NCBI GenBank assembly: GCA_024742455.1
Contig: JANSYL010000008.1
Location: forward strand, 1-64,000
Direction: 5' to 3'
DNA: 64,000 nt
DNA from: Paracoccaceae bacterium
GTDB taxonomy: Bacteria > Pseudomonadota > Alphaproteobacteria > Rhodobacterales > Rhodobacteraceae
Shown: positions 44,168 to 54,977 of the stretch, in pieces
How the letters are laid out: each line of letters begins with the position of its first letter
Position numbering within the stretch: position 1 is the first letter of the stretch
The notes under the pieces: model-generated
The model's database searches: none
Seen by the model: the letters and a program-made list of their open reading frames with translations, nothing else
What the model was told of the DNA's origin: nothing
Made by a program: the position numbers and the translations under genes

Positions 44168-44683
44168 ATGCGGTATCTTGCGCGTGTCTTCGGGGTCCTC
44201 GGCCTTCTGTCTGTCACCTGTCTTGTCCTCGGACAGGCGGGCGCGACGTCGGCGCAAACCATCCTGTCCTCTTCGGCCACGGGTCTGACGGGTCACTCGA
44301 CGGCGCAGATGCGGCTGACCGATCACCCCCATCACGTGCTGATGGGCCAGGTGATCATCGCCCGGCAGGGCAATGACAGGGTGCAGGCGCTGTCGATCGC
44401 GCATGTCTGGGACGGGGTGCATCGTCTGCGCTTCGATCAGGCCTGGGCCGAAGGCGTGGCCCTGCCCTACCAGCCGATCCCGCGCGCCGGGCTGGCCTGC
44501 GCCGCGCGCAGCTGCCGGACGACGGCGGTGGGCGTGATCTTTCTCAGCCCCGCCGCCTTCGCCCATGTCCAGACCCACGGGCTCAGGGCGCGGCTGACGG
44601 GCCCGTCGGGCGCCATCGACATCGCCGCACCCGCCGCGCTGTTCCGCGATGCGGCCCGGATGGCACAGCCCGGCACGGATTAA
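44168..44683 (+). CDS. Secreted protein of unknown function
   Basis: The 171-residue protein begins with a Sec signal peptide (MRYLARVFGVLGLLSVTCLVLGQAGATSAQ, cleavage likely after ATSA). The mature part contains three cysteines, two of them in RAGLACAARSC, plausible for one disulfide. It has the strands VGVIFLSPAAFAHV and DIAAPAALF and no recognised domain. It precedes the helicase gene by 166 nt. Confidence 0.6.
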   Translation: MRYLARVFGVLGLLSVTCLVLGQAGATSAQTILSSSATGLTGHSTAQMRLTDHPHHVLMGQVIIARQGNDRVQALSIAHVWDGVHRLRFDQAWAEGVALPYQPIPRAGLACAARSCRTTAVGVIFLSPAAFAHVQTHGLRARLTGPSGAIDIAAPAALFRDAARMAQPGTD

Positions 44684-44849
44684 CGGGTGCCAACGGCCAT
44701 GCTGCAACGCCGCATTTGACGCAAACGGCGTTTTCGCCTATGTGCAGCCCAGACCTCGCGATCCGCGCGGGGCCTTGAAACGCGGGGCGCGCGGCGAAGA
44801 TGCGCTCCAATCCTGATCCGCCGGGCGCGCCCGGCCCCATTGGACGCAT

Positions 44850-46325
44850 ATGACAGCTTTTTCAGATCTCAACCTTAACCCCAAGGTTCTCAAGGCCGTA
44901 TCCGAAGCCGGATACGAAACCCCCACACCGATCCAGGCCGGCGCCATTCCGCCCGCGCTCGAAGGGCGCGACGTGCTCGGCATCGCCCAGACCGGCACCG
45001 GCAAGACGGCAAGCTTCACCCTGCCGCTGATCACAGCCCTCGCGCGCGGCCGCGCCCGCGCGCGGATGCCACGCAGCCTGGTTCTGTGCCCCACGCGTGA
45101 ACTGGCCGCCCAGGTGGCCGAGAATTTCGACACCTATGCCAAATACGTCAAACTGACCAAGGCGCTGCTCATCGGCGGGGTCAGCTTCAAGGAACAGGAT
45201 CAGCTGATCGACAAGGGCGTCGATGTCCTGATCGCCACCCCCGGCCGCCTGCTCGACCATTTCGAACGCGGCAAGCTGATCCTGAACGACGTCAAGGTGA
45301 TGGTCGTCGACGAAGCCGACCGGATGCTCGACATGGGCTTCATTCCCGATATCGAACGCATCTTCGGCCTTGTTCCCTTCACCCGCCAGACCCTGTTCTT
45401 CTCGGCCACCATGGCGCCCGAGATCGAGCGGATCACCAACACCTTCCTGTCGAATCCCGCCAAGATCGAGGTTGCGCGCCAGTCCACCACCTCGGACACG
45501 ATCGAACAGCGCCTCATCAGCTTCAAGACCTCGCGCCGCGATGCCGCCGCCAAGGAAAAGCGCGAGATGTTGCGCGCCGCGATCGAGGCCGAGGGCGCGG
45601 CCTGCACCAATGCGATCATCTTCTGCAACCGCAAGGTCGATGTCGATATCGTTGCCAAGTCCCTGAAAAAGCACCAGCTCAACGCCGAGCCGATCCATGG
45701 TGATCTGGACCAGTCGCACCGGACACGCACGCTCGACGGGTTCCGCGCCGGCACGATCCGTTTCCTCGTGGCCTCGGATGTGGCCGCGCGCGGCCTCGAC
45801 ATTCCCAATGTCAGCCATGTCTTCAACTACGACATCCCCAGCCATGCCGAGGATTACGTTCACCGAATCGGGCGCACCGGCCGGGCCGGGCGCACAGGCG
45901 TGGCGATCTCGCTTGCCGTGCCCCATGATGACAAGTACCTCGCCGCGATCGAGGCGCTGATCGGCAACCCGATCCCGCAGGTCGATGCCCCCTGGCAGCC
46001 GAAAGGCGAAACCCGCGGTCCCGCCGCCGATGGTGCCGCGGACACACCGTCCGAAAAACCGTCGCACGGGCGCCGGGGACGCGGCGGCCGGTCCGGTGGC
46101 GATGACGGCCAGACACGGTCGCGCAGCGATGACGGCCAGGGCAGGTCGCGCGACGATGGGGCAAAGGCGACGGGCATGGGCGAACACCTGCCCAGTTTCA
46201 TCGCGCTCAGCTTTGATGAACGCCGGGGCGGCCCGGCCCGGTCCGACGAGGCCGAAACCGATCAGCCCGACAGCGACACAGGCACCGAAACCGATCAGAC
46301 CGGCGCGACCGATACCGCCGCCTAA
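44850..46325 (+). CDS. rhlE: DEAD-box ATP-dependent RNA helicase (RhlE-like)
   Basis: The 491-residue protein has the full DEAD-box set: the Q motif (PTPIQAGAIPPAL), I (AQTGTGKT), Ia (PTRELAAQV), II (VVDEADRMLDMGF), III (SAT), and the C-terminal RecA domain with ARGLDIP and HRIGRTGRAG. The tail (from about residue 385) is rich in Arg, Gly, Ser and Asp and then acidic, which suggests RNA or partner binding. It unwinds structured RNA, for example in ribosome assembly or decay. It converges on the RNase J gene with a 4-nt stop overlap. Confidence 0.93.
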   Translation: MTAFSDLNLNPKVLKAVSEAGYETPTPIQAGAIPPALEGRDVLGIAQTGTGKTASFTLPLITALARGRARARMPRSLVLCPTRELAAQVAENFDTYAKYVKLTKALLIGGVSFKEQDQLIDKGVDVLIATPGRLLDHFERGKLILNDVKVMVVDEADRMLDMGFIPDIERIFGLVPFTRQTLFFSATMAPEIERITNTFLSNPAKIEVARQSTTSDTIEQRLISFKTSRRDAAAKEKREMLRAAIEAEGAACTNAIIFCNRKVDVDIVAKSLKKHQLNAEPIHGDLDQSHRTRTLDGFRAGTIRFLVASDVAARGLDIPNVSHVFNYDIPSHAEDYVHRIGRTGRAGRTGVAISLAVPHDDKYLAAIEALIGNPIPQVDAPWQPKGETRGPAADGAADTPSEKPSHGRRGRGGRSGGDDGQTRSRSDDGQGRSRDDGAKATGMGEHLPSFIALSFDERRGGPARSDEAETDQPDSDTGTETDQTGATDTAA

Positions 46326-47998
46326 TCGGCGATCAGCCGGCTGACCAGTGTCGTCACCTCGGGCTTCTTGCCGATCTCGCTTACGCAGGTCTGGCGCACC
46401 ACGCGCTTGATCGCCTCGGCGATCTTGTCGTCATCGGCGGCGGTTTTCGCATCCATCCGCGCCAGCGCCGCCGCGATGTCATCCTCGATCAGCGCGACAA
46501 GATCGGCCCCGTTCGACGCCCGCTCGGGCAGCCCGCGCAGCGCGACCATGCTGTCCTCCATCAGCGCGTCATCCTCGTCGACGATCAGCGACACCAGCAC
46601 CAGCCCGTTCAGCGCCAGCTTCATCCGGTCGCGGATGATGCCGTCATAGGCGCCGATCTGCGCGATCCCGTCCAGGTAGGTCTTGCCCACCTCCAGGTAT
46701 TCGACGACCCCCGGCGCGTTGCCGGAAATCTCAACCATCGACCCGTTCGGCGCGACGATCCCGGTCATCCCCTTCGACAGGCCAAGGCGGGCATGTTCGC
46801 GCAGGTGGCGGTATTCCCCATGGTTGGGGATCAGGACCTGCGGCTTCAGAACCTCGTGCATCGCCTCCAGATCGGGGCGGTTGGCATGACCCGACACGTG
46901 GTAGAACCCGGCCTGGTCATCGACCACGTCCACGCCCTTTTCGGCCAGTGCGTTCTTGATCCGCGCCACCGATACCTCGTTGCCGGGAATGGTCTTGGAC
47001 GAGAACAGGAACATGTCGCCCTCGCCCAACTCATGCCCCAGATAGGACCCGCGAGACAGCGCGGCAGAGGCGGCGCGGCGTTCCCCCTGGCTGCCGGTGA
47101 CCAGCAGCATCAGGTTCTCGCGCGGGATCTCGGTGGCATCCTCGGGTGTCACGGTGGCAGGGAAATCGGTCAGCACCCCGGCCTCGACCGCCGCCGCCGT
47201 CATCCGCTTCATCGCGCGCCCCATCAGGCAGACGGTCCTCCCGGCGGCCACCGCCGCATCGGCCAGCGTCTTCAGCCGTGCCACGTTCGACGCGAAGGTG
47301 GTCGCCACCACCAACCCCCTGGCGCCCCGGATCAGCTCGGTGATGGGTTCGGGAAGCTGGCTTTCCGACCGGCCCGGATGGCGCGAGAACACGTTGGTGG
47401 AATCGCAGATATAGGCGCGCACACCGTCCTTCGCGATCTCGGCCCACATCGCATCATCGAAGGGTTCGCCGACCACCGGGTCGCGGTCGATCTTGAAATC
47501 GCCCGAATGCACCACCCGCCCGTCAGGCGTGTCGATCAGCAGGGCGGAGCTTTCGGGAATCGAATGGGAAATCGGCGCGAATGACACGGTGAACGGGCCC
47601 GCCGTCACGGTCGCGGGATAGGGCGCCACCACCTGCACCGTTTCCGGCGGGTGGCCCTGTTCCTCCATCTTGCGCATGGCATGGATGGCGGTGAAGCGGC
47701 GGCAATAGACCGGCGCACGCAAAGCCCCCCACAGATGGCCCAGGCTGCCCACATGATCCTCATGGGCATGGGTGATGAAGATGCCGTCGATCCGGTCGCG
47801 CCGTTCGGCCAGCCAGGCGATATCGGGCAGGATCAGGTCCACCCCCGGCTGGCCGTCCATATCGGGAAAAGCCACGCCGATATCGACGACGATCAGGCGT
47901 TCCTCGCCTTCCGGCCCGTAGCCGTAGACATAGCAATTCATCCCGATCTCCCCCGCGCCGCCGAGGGGGAGGTAGATCAGCCGGTGTCGTGCCGTCAT
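46322..47998 (-). CDS. rnj: Ribonuclease J
   Basis: The 558-residue RNase J is a beta-CASP metallo-beta-lactamase nuclease with 5'-exonuclease and endonuclease activities. It contains LGGAGEIGMNCYVYGY at the N-terminus, the metal motif ITHAHEDHVGSL (about 75-86), HSGDFKID and the beta-CASP part with MGRAMKRM and LLVTGSQGE. The C-terminal HVSGHANRPDLEAMHEVLKPQVLIPNHGEYRHL carries further metal ligands. It matures and degrades RNA. The start overlaps the coaX stop by 4 nt. Confidence 0.96.
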   Translation of the reverse strand: MTARHRLIYLPLGGAGEIGMNCYVYGYGPEGEERLIVVDIGVAFPDMDGQPGVDLILPDIAWLAERRDRIDGIFITHAHEDHVGSLGHLWGALRAPVYCRRFTAIHAMRKMEEQGHPPETVQVVAPYPATVTAGPFTVSFAPISHSIPESSALLIDTPDGRVVHSGDFKIDRDPVVGEPFDDAMWAEIAKDGVRAYICDSTNVFSRHPGRSESQLPEPITELIRGARGLVVATTFASNVARLKTLADAAVAAGRTVCLMGRAMKRMTAAAVEAGVLTDFPATVTPEDATEIPRENLMLLVTGSQGERRAASAALSRGSYLGHELGEGDMFLFSSKTIPGNEVSVARIKNALAEKGVDVVDDQAGFYHVSGHANRPDLEAMHEVLKPQVLIPNHGEYRHLREHARLGLSKGMTGIVAPNGSMVEISGNAPGVVEYLEVGKTYLDGIAQIGAYDGIIRDRMKLALNGLVLVSLIVDEDDALMEDSMVALRGLPERASNGADLVALIEDDIAAALARMDAKTAADDDKIAEAIKRVVRQTCVSEIGKKPEVTTLVSRLIAD

Positions 47999-48774
47999 AA
48001 GCTGCCGTGGTCCTTGTTGTATTTATGGATGACCGTCAGGCCGTGCATGGTCAGATCGTCTTCGATCCGGTCAAATAACACATCTCCCTGCGAGAACAAC
48101 GGCGCAAGCCCGCCGGTGCCGATGATACGCATGGGCCGCTCATGCTCGGCCTTGATCCGGTCGCAGATGCCCCCCACCAGCCCCACATAGCCCCAGAACA
48201 CGCCCGATTGCATGCAGGCGACCGTGTTGGTGCCGATGACCTGCTGGGGCTTGGTCACGTCCACATGGGGCAGGGCCGCGGCGGCATGGTGCAGCGCCTC
48301 GAGGCTCAGGTTCACCCCCGGCGCGATCACCCCGCCGACATAGGCCCCGTCATGCGCCACCACGTCGAAGGTGGTCGCGGTGCCGAAATCCACCACGATC
48401 AGGTCGCCGCCATGCCGGTCATAGGCCCCCGCGGTGTTGACCAGCCGGTCCGGGCCCACCTGCGTGCCCTCGTCCACGCGGGGCGGGGCGGGCAGCAGGC
48501 AATCGGGCTTGCCCACCACGATGGGGCGCGTGTCGAAATACCGGTCACACAGAACGCGCAGGTTGAACACCACGCGCGGCACGGTCGAGGACACGATCAC
48601 CTCGGTGACCGCCACGTCCAGTTTCTGATGCGCCATCAGGGTGGAGAACCAGACGTAATACTGGTCGGCCGTGCGCTGATGTTCGGTGGCCGTGCGGAAC
48701 GTGGCCACGAACCGCGCACCGTCCCAGACGGCGAAAACGGTGTTGGTGTTGCCGCAATCGATGCACAGAAGCAT
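47995..48774 (-). CDS. coaX: Type III pantothenate kinase
   Basis: The 259-residue CoaX phosphorylates pantothenate, the first step of coenzyme A synthesis. It starts MLLCIDCGNTNTVFAVWDG, with the ATP phosphate-binding DxGNT motif, and carries GPDRLVNTAGAYDRHGGDLIVVDFGTATTFDVV and GGVIAPGVNLSLEALHHAAAALP. The family requires a monovalent cation. The start is ATG 48774, not an upstream in-frame start that would overlap birA. It sits between birA and RNase J. Confidence 0.95.
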   Translation of the reverse strand: MLLCIDCGNTNTVFAVWDGARFVATFRTATEHQRTADQYYVWFSTLMAHQKLDVAVTEVIVSSTVPRVVFNLRVLCDRYFDTRPIVVGKPDCLLPAPPRVDEGTQVGPDRLVNTAGAYDRHGGDLIVVDFGTATTFDVVAHDGAYVGGVIAPGVNLSLEALHHAAAALPHVDVTKPQQVIGTNTVACMQSGVFWGYVGLVGGICDRIKAEHERPMRIIGTGGLAPLFSQGDVLFDRIEDDLTMHGLTVIHKYNKDHGSL

Positions 48775-48791
48775 GGGCCGCCCTTTCCGGT

Positions 48792-49511
48792 TCAATAGGC
48801 GATATCTGCCGAGGCGAAGCGTTCCGTCCCGCCCGGTGTTGCTAGAACAAGCAGGCCATGGGCGTCCACCGTCTCGAACCGGCCCGTCACGCGGCCCTGC
48901 GGGGTGGTCACCGTGATCTCCTCGCCCAGGCGGGCGGCATGGGCCAGCCAGGCCTCGCGCACGACCGCGAAACGATGTGCCCTGAGCTCCGCCTCCCATG
49001 GCGCGAAAGCGGCGGCAATCCGGGTCAGCAAGGCCTCGGGCGTCGGGACCGGGTCGATCACCCCGGCCAGCGCAACCGGCGGAAAGGCGTTGCCGTCCTG
49101 CGGGGGGGCCTCGGCAAGGTTCACCCCGATACCCACGATCAGCCGCCCCACCCGGTCGCCATTGGGCAACCCCTCCAGCAGGATACCGGCCAGCTTGCCC
49201 CCGTTCAGCAGCACGTCATTTGGCCATTTCAGGCTCAGCGCCCCCGGCGCCACGCCGCTTGCAATCAGCGCATCGCGCAGGGCCAGCGCGGCGGTGAAGC
49301 TGCGCCAGGCGGCCTGCATCGGCCCGGCCCAGGGGTCGAAAACCAGCGAGGCGGCGAAATTGCCCCTTGGGTGGCGCCACACCCGGTCGCCCCGTCCCCG
49401 CGCGGCGGTCTGGTGGCGGGCGAAAAACCAGGTGGGCCGGTCGCAGGCAAAGGCCGCCTCACGCGCGGCATCCATCGTCGATCCGATCTCGTCGAAGATG
49501 ACATGCCCCAC
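48792..49511 (-). CDS. birA: Biotin-[acetyl-CoA-carboxylase] ligase (start uncertain)
   Basis: The 239-residue protein (from GTG 49511) has the BirA/BPL features: HVIFDEIGSTMDAAREAA, AARGRGDRVWRHPRGNF (biotinyl-AMP loop) and LSLKWPNDVLLNGGKLAGILLE. It lacks an N-terminal HTH, so it is ligase only. The in-frame codons before GTG read ...LWPEG, and WPEG-like residues are usual at the start of these proteins in relatives. The true start may be a CTG at 49526 or at 49571, the latter overlapping the nuoN stop (CTGA). No in-frame ATG, GTG or TTG is available there. Confidence 0.9.
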   Translation of the reverse strand: MGHVIFDEIGSTMDAAREAAFACDRPTWFFARHQTAARGRGDRVWRHPRGNFAASLVFDPWAGPMQAAWRSFTAALALRDALIASGVAPGALSLKWPNDVLLNGGKLAGILLEGLPNGDRVGRLIVGIGVNLAEAPPQDGNAFPPVALAGVIDPVPTPEALLTRIAAAFAPWEAELRAHRFAVVREAWLAHAARLGEEITVTTPQGRVTGRFETVDAHGLLVLATPGGTERFASADIAY

Positions 49512-49567
49512 CCCCTCGGGCCACAGGGGCGAGGTGCCGGGCGTCAGGTCCGGTTGCGATGTCCCGG

Positions 49568-51007
49568 TCAGCGCAGCAACACCTCGGCGGCCGCGGCGGC
49601 GGGCGCTTCGAGGCCGAACAGGTTGATCACCCCAAGCAGCATCAGGGCGGCGCAGCCGACCAGCCCGATATAGGCCGCAGTGCCCATCTGGCCGTCCAGC
49701 CCCTCGCGGTCATCTCCGAAATACATCAGGTAGACGATACGCAGGTAGTAATAGGCCCCGATCACCGACGCGATGACCCCGGCGATCGCCAGCCATACCA
49801 TTCCGGCATCGACGGCTGCCAGAAGCACTGCGTATTTGCCGAAAAAGCCCACCAGAGGCGGCACCCCTGCAAGGCTGAACATCAGCACCAGGATCGCCAG
49901 CGCCTTGGCCGGTTCCCGGCTGGCAAAGGACGACAGCGCCGAAATCTCGGTGACATGCCGCCGGTCCTTTTCCATCGTCATGATGAAAGCGAAGGTGCCG
50001 ATATTCATCGTCACGTAGATCGCCATGTAGATCAGCATCGCCTCGACACCCTGCGCCGTACCGGCGGCCAGGCCGATCAGCGCAAAACCCATATGGCTGA
50101 TCGAGGAATAGGCCATCAGCCTCTTGATATCGGTCTGCCCGATGGCTGCGATCGCGCCCAGAAACATCGATGCCACGGCCAGGACCGCCACGATCTGCTG
50201 CCAGTCGCCCACGGCCCCGCCGAAAGCGTCATGGACGACGCGCGCAAACAGCGCCATCGCGGCGACCTTGGGCGCCGTCGCCAGCAGCGCGGTGATGGGC
50301 GTCGGCGCGCCTTCGTAGACATCCGGCGTCCACATGTGGAACGGGGCAGCCGAAACCTTGAACGCCAGCCCCGCCATCACGAAGACCAGCCCGAACAGAA
50401 GGCCCAGCGCCATCTCGCCCCCGGCAGCCGTTTCGATGATGCCGGAAAACAGCGTCGTGCCGGTATAGCCGTAAACCAGCGACGCCCCGTAAAGCAGCAG
50501 GCCCGAAGACAGCGCGCCGAGGATGAAATATTTCAGACCCGCCTCCGTCGACCGCACGCTGTCACGCCTCAGCGACGCGATGACATAAAGCGCCAGCGAC
50601 TGCAGCTCCAGCCCCATGTAAAGCGCGATCAGGTCGCCCGCCGACACCATCATCATCATCCCGATGACGCTGAGCGTGATCAGCACCGGGTATTCGAACC
50701 GCAACAGGTCCGATTTCTCCATCGCCTCGACACCGATGACCAGCACGGCGGCGGCACTCAGCAGGATCGCCACCTTGGCGAACCGCGCAAAGGCATCGTC
50801 GATGAACATGCCGCCAAAGCCCACGCGCGTGCCGTCACCGGTCACCGCGATATAGAAGGCCATGATCAGGAAAACGGTCGCCGTGCCATAGGTCAGCGCG
50901 GCGGCCATCGCGTCCTTCGACGTATAGACGGCGGCCAGCATCGCACCCATGGCGAAAAGCGCCAGCACGATCTCGGGCAGGATGATGGCAAGGTCGGCGG
51001 CGGTCAT
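49568..51007 (-). CDS. nuoN: NADH-quinone oxidoreductase subunit N
   Basis: This is an antiporter-like, proton-pumping membrane subunit of complex I. The 479-residue protein has about 14 membrane helices. It carries the family motifs [68 protein letters not shown] and [18 protein letters not shown], with the conserved Glu in helix 5 and Lys residues in helices 7 and 8. It overlaps nuoM by 4 nt (ATGA) and is the last nuo gene before birA. Confidence 0.98.
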   Translation of the reverse strand: MTAADLAIILPEIVLALFAMGAMLAAVYTSKDAMAAALTYGTATVFLIMAFYIAVTGDGTRVGFGGMFIDDAFARFAKVAILLSAAAVLVIGVEAMEKSDLLRFEYPVLITLSVIGMMMMVSAGDLIALYMGLELQSLALYVIASLRRDSVRSTEAGLKYFILGALSSGLLLYGASLVYGYTGTTLFSGIIETAAGGEMALGLLFGLVFVMAGLAFKVSAAPFHMWTPDVYEGAPTPITALLATAPKVAAMALFARVVHDAFGGAVGDWQQIVAVLAVASMFLGAIAAIGQTDIKRLMAYSSISHMGFALIGLAAGTAQGVEAMLIYMAIYVTMNIGTFAFIMTMEKDRRHVTEISALSSFASREPAKALAILVLMFSLAGVPPLVGFFGKYAVLLAAVDAGMVWLAIAGVIASVIGAYYYLRIVYLMYFGDDREGLDGQMGTAAYIGLVGCAALMLLGVINLFGLEAPAAAAAEVLLR

Positions 51008-52557
51008 TGGGTCCCCCCGTTCGCGGCAAGCGCGGTGGTGGCGGCGAAATCGGCCAGCGCGGTGTCATAGTCGGACAAAAGCGCCTCGACCGTGGGGCCG
51101 ATCACATCGGTCACGAGGCTCGGGTAGACGCCCAGCAAGAGCGTCATCACGATCAGCGGGGCGAAGATCGCCTTTTCCCGCCGGTCCATATCGGTGATCG
51201 ACTTCAGGCTTTCCTTGATCAGGTCACCGAAGACGACCCGACGATAAAGCCACAGGGCATAGGCGGCGCTGAGGATCACGCCGGTGGCCGCCAGCACCCC
51301 GATCCAGGTCGACACCTGGAACACGCCCACCAGCGTCAGAAATTCGCCGACGAAGCCGGATGTACCGGGCAGGCCCACATTGGCCATGGTGAACAGCATG
51401 AAGACGGCGGCATAGGCGGGCATGCGCACCACCAGCCCGCCATAGGCGTCGATGTCGCGCGTGTGCATCCGGTCATAGATCACGCCTACGCATAAAAACA
51501 GCGCGCCCGAGATGAAGCCGTGGGAAATCATCTGGAAAATCGCGCCATCCACCCCCTGCTGGTTGGCCGCGAAAATCCCCATCGTGACGAACCCCATATG
51601 CGCGACCGAGGAATAGGCGATCAGCTTTTTCATATCCTCCTGCACCATCGCCACCAGCGACGTGTAGATGATCGCGATCACGCTCAGCGTCAGGACGAAT
51701 GGCGCGAACAGGTCCGAGGCGACCGGGAACATCGGCAGGGAAAACCGCAGGAACCCGTAACCGCCCATCTTCAGCAGGACCGCAGCCAGTATCACCGACC
51801 CCGCTGTCGGTGCCTGCACATGGGCGTCGGGCAGCCAGGTATGCACCGGCCACATCGGCATTTTCACCGCGAAGGACGCAAAGAAGGCCAGCCACAGCAG
51901 GGTCTGCATCCCGCCCAGGATCTGCCAGCCTGCAATCTCCATCGTGCCGGCGCTGAACTGGTGGTTCAGAAGCGCCGGAATATCCGCCGTGCCCGCATCC
52001 ACATACATCGCGATCATCGCGACCAGCATCAGGACCGAGCCGAGGAAGGTGTAAAGGAAGAACTTGAAGGACGCATAGATGCGGTCCTTGCCGCCCCAGA
52101 TACCGATGATCAGGAACATCGGTATCAGGCCCGCCTCGAAGAACAGGTAGAACAACACCAGGTCCAGCGCCACGAACACGCCGATCATCAGCGTCTCCAG
52201 CACCAGCATCGCGATCATGTATTCCTTGACCCGGTGCGTGACGCCCCAGCAGGCCGCGATGGTGATCGGCATCAGGAAGGTCGTCAGCATCACGAACAGC
52301 ACGGATATCCCGTCGACCCCCACCTTGTAGGTCAGGCCGAACAGCCATTCGGTTTCCTCGACCATCTGGAACCCGGTGTCGTTCGGATCGAAATTGAACA
52401 GGATCGCCAGCGACAGAACGAAGGTGGCCACCGTTGCGGTCAGGGCAAGGCGTTTGGCGTTCAGCTGCGCGGCCTCATCCTCGCCGCGCAGGAAAACCGC
52501 AAGGATCAGGGCGGCGACCAGCGGCAGGAAGGTGACGATGGAAAGCAGGTTGTCCAT
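51004..52557 (-). CDS. nuoM: NADH-quinone oxidoreductase subunit M
   Basis: The 517-residue antiporter-like subunit has about 14 helices. Signature segments include [21 protein letters not shown] (helix 5 region with the essential Glu), [50 protein letters not shown] and [13 protein letters not shown]. It lies between nuoL (9 nt gap) and nuoN (4 nt overlap). Confidence 0.98.
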   Translation of the reverse strand: MDNLLSIVTFLPLVAALILAVFLRGEDEAAQLNAKRLALTATVATFVLSLAILFNFDPNDTGFQMVEETEWLFGLTYKVGVDGISVLFVMLTTFLMPITIAACWGVTHRVKEYMIAMLVLETLMIGVFVALDLVLFYLFFEAGLIPMFLIIGIWGGKDRIYASFKFFLYTFLGSVLMLVAMIAMYVDAGTADIPALLNHQFSAGTMEIAGWQILGGMQTLLWLAFFASFAVKMPMWPVHTWLPDAHVQAPTAGSVILAAVLLKMGGYGFLRFSLPMFPVASDLFAPFVLTLSVIAIIYTSLVAMVQEDMKKLIAYSSVAHMGFVTMGIFAANQQGVDGAIFQMISHGFISGALFLCVGVIYDRMHTRDIDAYGGLVVRMPAYAAVFMLFTMANVGLPGTSGFVGEFLTLVGVFQVSTWIGVLAATGVILSAAYALWLYRRVVFGDLIKESLKSITDMDRREKAIFAPLIVMTLLLGVYPSLVTDVIGPTVEALLSDYDTALADFAATTALAANGGTQ

Positions 52558-52566
52558 GGGTCCGTC

Positions 52567-54660
52567 TCAGCCCCCCGAGGCCAGGGTCACCCAGGTGACC
52601 AGCACCACGATGCCAAGCACCATCGCGAAGGCATAGGTGAAGATGTAGCCGGACTGCGCGCGCCCCGCGAGGCGGGTGAAGAAGGGGATGATCCCCATCG
52701 CCAGCCCGTTGATGCCGCCGTCGATGACGCGGCCGTCGCCGCCCTTCCACAACAGCCGGCCCAGCCGGGTCGCCGGGCGGACGATCACCGCGTCATAGAT
52801 CTCGTCGAAATACCACTTGTTCAGAAGGAACAGGTATAGCGGGCGCTGCTGCGCGGCCAGAATACCGGGCATCGCGGGATTGAGGATGTAGAACCAAAGC
52901 GCCGTCAGGAAGCCCAGGATCATCGCGATGAAGGGGCTGAACTTGACCCAGAGCGGCACGTAATGCGCCTCGTTCAGCACGTCATTTCCGGGGGCGGCGT
53001 GGATCGCCCCTTCGCCGGGCGGGCTGGTAAAGACGTAATGATGCTCCGACCCGTGGCTGTCGCCTTCGGTCGATGCCGCCTCACCATGATCGCCGCCCTC
53101 ACCGTCGCCGGCATGGGTATCGGCGTATTCGACGCCGAAGAAGGTGGCGACCTGGTCGGTCTTGCCGAAGAAACTGTTGTACCAGATCACGCCCGAGAAC
53201 ACCGCGCCCAGCGCCAGAACACCCAGAGGGGCCAGCATCACCCATGGGCTTTCATGGGCGTGGTCATGGGTTTTCCTGTCGCCGCGTGCCTCGCCGAAGA
53301 AGGTCAGGAAGATAAGCCGCCAGGAATAGAAGCTGGTGAACACCGCTGCCACGATCAGTGCCCAGAAGGCGAACTGCCCCAGATCGCCGCCGAAGGCAAA
53401 GGCGCTTTCCACCACCGCGTCTTTCGAAAAGAACCCCGCGAACCCGAAATATGTCGTGGGAAGACCCACACCTGTGATGGCGAAGGTGCCGATCATCATG
53501 GCCCAGAACGTGTAGGGGATCTTTTTCCTCAGCCCCCCGTAATTCCGCATGTCCTGTTCATGGTGCATCGCGTGGATCACGCTGCCCGCGCCCAGAAACA
53601 GCATCGCCTTGAAAAAGGCATGGGTGAACAGGTGGAACATTGCCACCGAATAGACGCCGACGCCTGCCGCCACGAACATATATCCCAGCTGCGAACAGGT
53701 CGAATAGGCGATCACGCGCTTGATGTCGTTCTGCACCAGCCCCACCGTGGCCGCGAAAAACGCGGTCACCGCGCCGATGATCACGATGAAATTGGTGGCT
53801 AAGGGCGCGTATTCCATGATCGGCGACATCCGGCAGACCAGGAATACCCCCGCCGTCACCATTGTGGCCGCGTGGATCAGCGCCGACACCGGTGTCGGAC
53901 CCTCCATCGCGTCGGGCAGCCATGTATGCAGCAGCAGCTGCGCCGATTTCCCCATCGCGCCGATGAACAAAAGCATCGCGATGGTGTTGGCCGCGTTCAC
54001 CTCGTAGCCGAGGAAGGGAAAGGTCGTCTCCATCAGCTCCGGCCCCATCGACAGGATTACGTCGAACTGGATGGAATCGGCCATCCAGAACAGCGCGAAG
54101 ATGCCCAGAAGGAACCCGAAATCGCCGACGCGGTTGACGATGAACGCCTTCATCGCCGCAGCCCCCGCCGTGGGTTTGCGGTAATAGAACCCGATCAGGA
54201 GGTAGGACGCGACGCCGACGCCCTCCCAGCCGAAAAACAGCTGCAGCAGGTTATCGGCGGTCACCAGCATCAGCATGGTGAAGGTGAAGAAGGACAGGTA
54301 GGCGAAGAACCTAGGTCGGTAGCTTTCGCCTTCGCGGAAGTTCTCGTCATGGGCCATGTAGCCGAAGCTATAAAGGTGCACCAAGGCCGAAACGGTCGTG
54401 ATCACGATCAGCATGATCGCTGTCAGCCGGTCGATGCGGATCGCCCAATCGGTGAAGAACGTGCCGCTTTCGATCCAGCGGAACAGGCTGTGCGTATAGG
54501 TTTCCCCGTCGAATCCCAGGAACACGATCCAGGACAGAAACGCCGAAAGGAACAGCATCCCCGTTGCAGTGACGCAGGCCGCCTGTTCCCCGATCATCCG
54601 CCAGCCGAAGCCGCAGATCAGGGCCCCCACCAGGGGTGCGAAAAGGAGGATCGTCTCCAT
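52567..54660 (-). CDS. nuoL: NADH-quinone oxidoreductase subunit L
   Basis: The 697-residue distal antiporter-like subunit has 16 helices, including the long lateral helix at the C-terminus (after about residue 600). Typical segments are [87 protein letters not shown] and [19 protein letters not shown] His/Asp/Glu-rich loop (about 510-540, [21 protein letters not shown]) is longer and more charged than usual and may bind metal or be a flexible insert. Confidence 0.97.
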   Translation of the reverse strand: METILLFAPLVGALICGFGWRMIGEQAACVTATGMLFLSAFLSWIVFLGFDGETYTHSLFRWIESGTFFTDWAIRIDRLTAIMLIVITTVSALVHLYSFGYMAHDENFREGESYRPRFFAYLSFFTFTMLMLVTADNLLQLFFGWEGVGVASYLLIGFYYRKPTAGAAAMKAFIVNRVGDFGFLLGIFALFWMADSIQFDVILSMGPELMETTFPFLGYEVNAANTIAMLLFIGAMGKSAQLLLHTWLPDAMEGPTPVSALIHAATMVTAGVFLVCRMSPIMEYAPLATNFIVIIGAVTAFFAATVGLVQNDIKRVIAYSTCSQLGYMFVAAGVGVYSVAMFHLFTHAFFKAMLFLGAGSVIHAMHHEQDMRNYGGLRKKIPYTFWAMMIGTFAITGVGLPTTYFGFAGFFSKDAVVESAFAFGGDLGQFAFWALIVAAVFTSFYSWRLIFLTFFGEARGDRKTHDHAHESPWVMLAPLGVLALGAVFSGVIWYNSFFGKTDQVATFFGVEYADTHAGDGEGGDHGEAASTEGDSHGSEHHYVFTSPPGEGAIHAAPGNDVLNEAHYVPLWVKFSPFIAMILGFLTALWFYILNPAMPGILAAQQRPLYLFLLNKWYFDEIYDAVIVRPATRLGRLLWKGGDGRVIDGGINGLAMGIIPFFTRLAGRAQSGYIFTYAFAMVLGIVVLVTWVTLASGG

Positions 54661-54664
54661 CGGC

Positions 54665-54973
54665 TCAGCCCTTCATGTTCGACACGTCTTCGACCGCGAT
54701 GGTCCCGCGGTTGCGGAAGAAACACACCAGGATCGCAAGGCCAATGGCCGCTTCTGCCGCAGCCACCGTCAGGATGAACAGGGTGAAGACCTGCCCGGTC
54801 AGATCGCCCAGGAAACTGGAAAATGCCACGAGGTTGATATTGACGCTCAGCATCATCAGCTCGACCGACATCAGGATGATGATGACGTTCTTGCGGTTCA
54901 GGAAAATCCCGAAAATCCCGATCACGAACAGGATCGCGGCAACGGTCAGGTAATGTTCAAGGCCGATCTGCAT
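54665..54973 (-). CDS. nuoK: NADH-quinone oxidoreductase subunit K
   Basis: The 102-residue subunit has three helices and the two buried Glu residues of the proton path (MSVELMML and AAAEAAIG). Its start follows the preceding URF stop by 4 nt, and its stop is 4 nt before the nuoL ATG. Confidence 0.98.
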   Translation of the reverse strand: MQIGLEHYLTVAAILFVIGIFGIFLNRKNVIIILMSVELMMLSVNINLVAFSSFLGDLTGQVFTLFILTVAAAEAAIGLAILVCFFRNRGTIAVEDVSNMKG

Positions 54974-54977
54974 GGTT

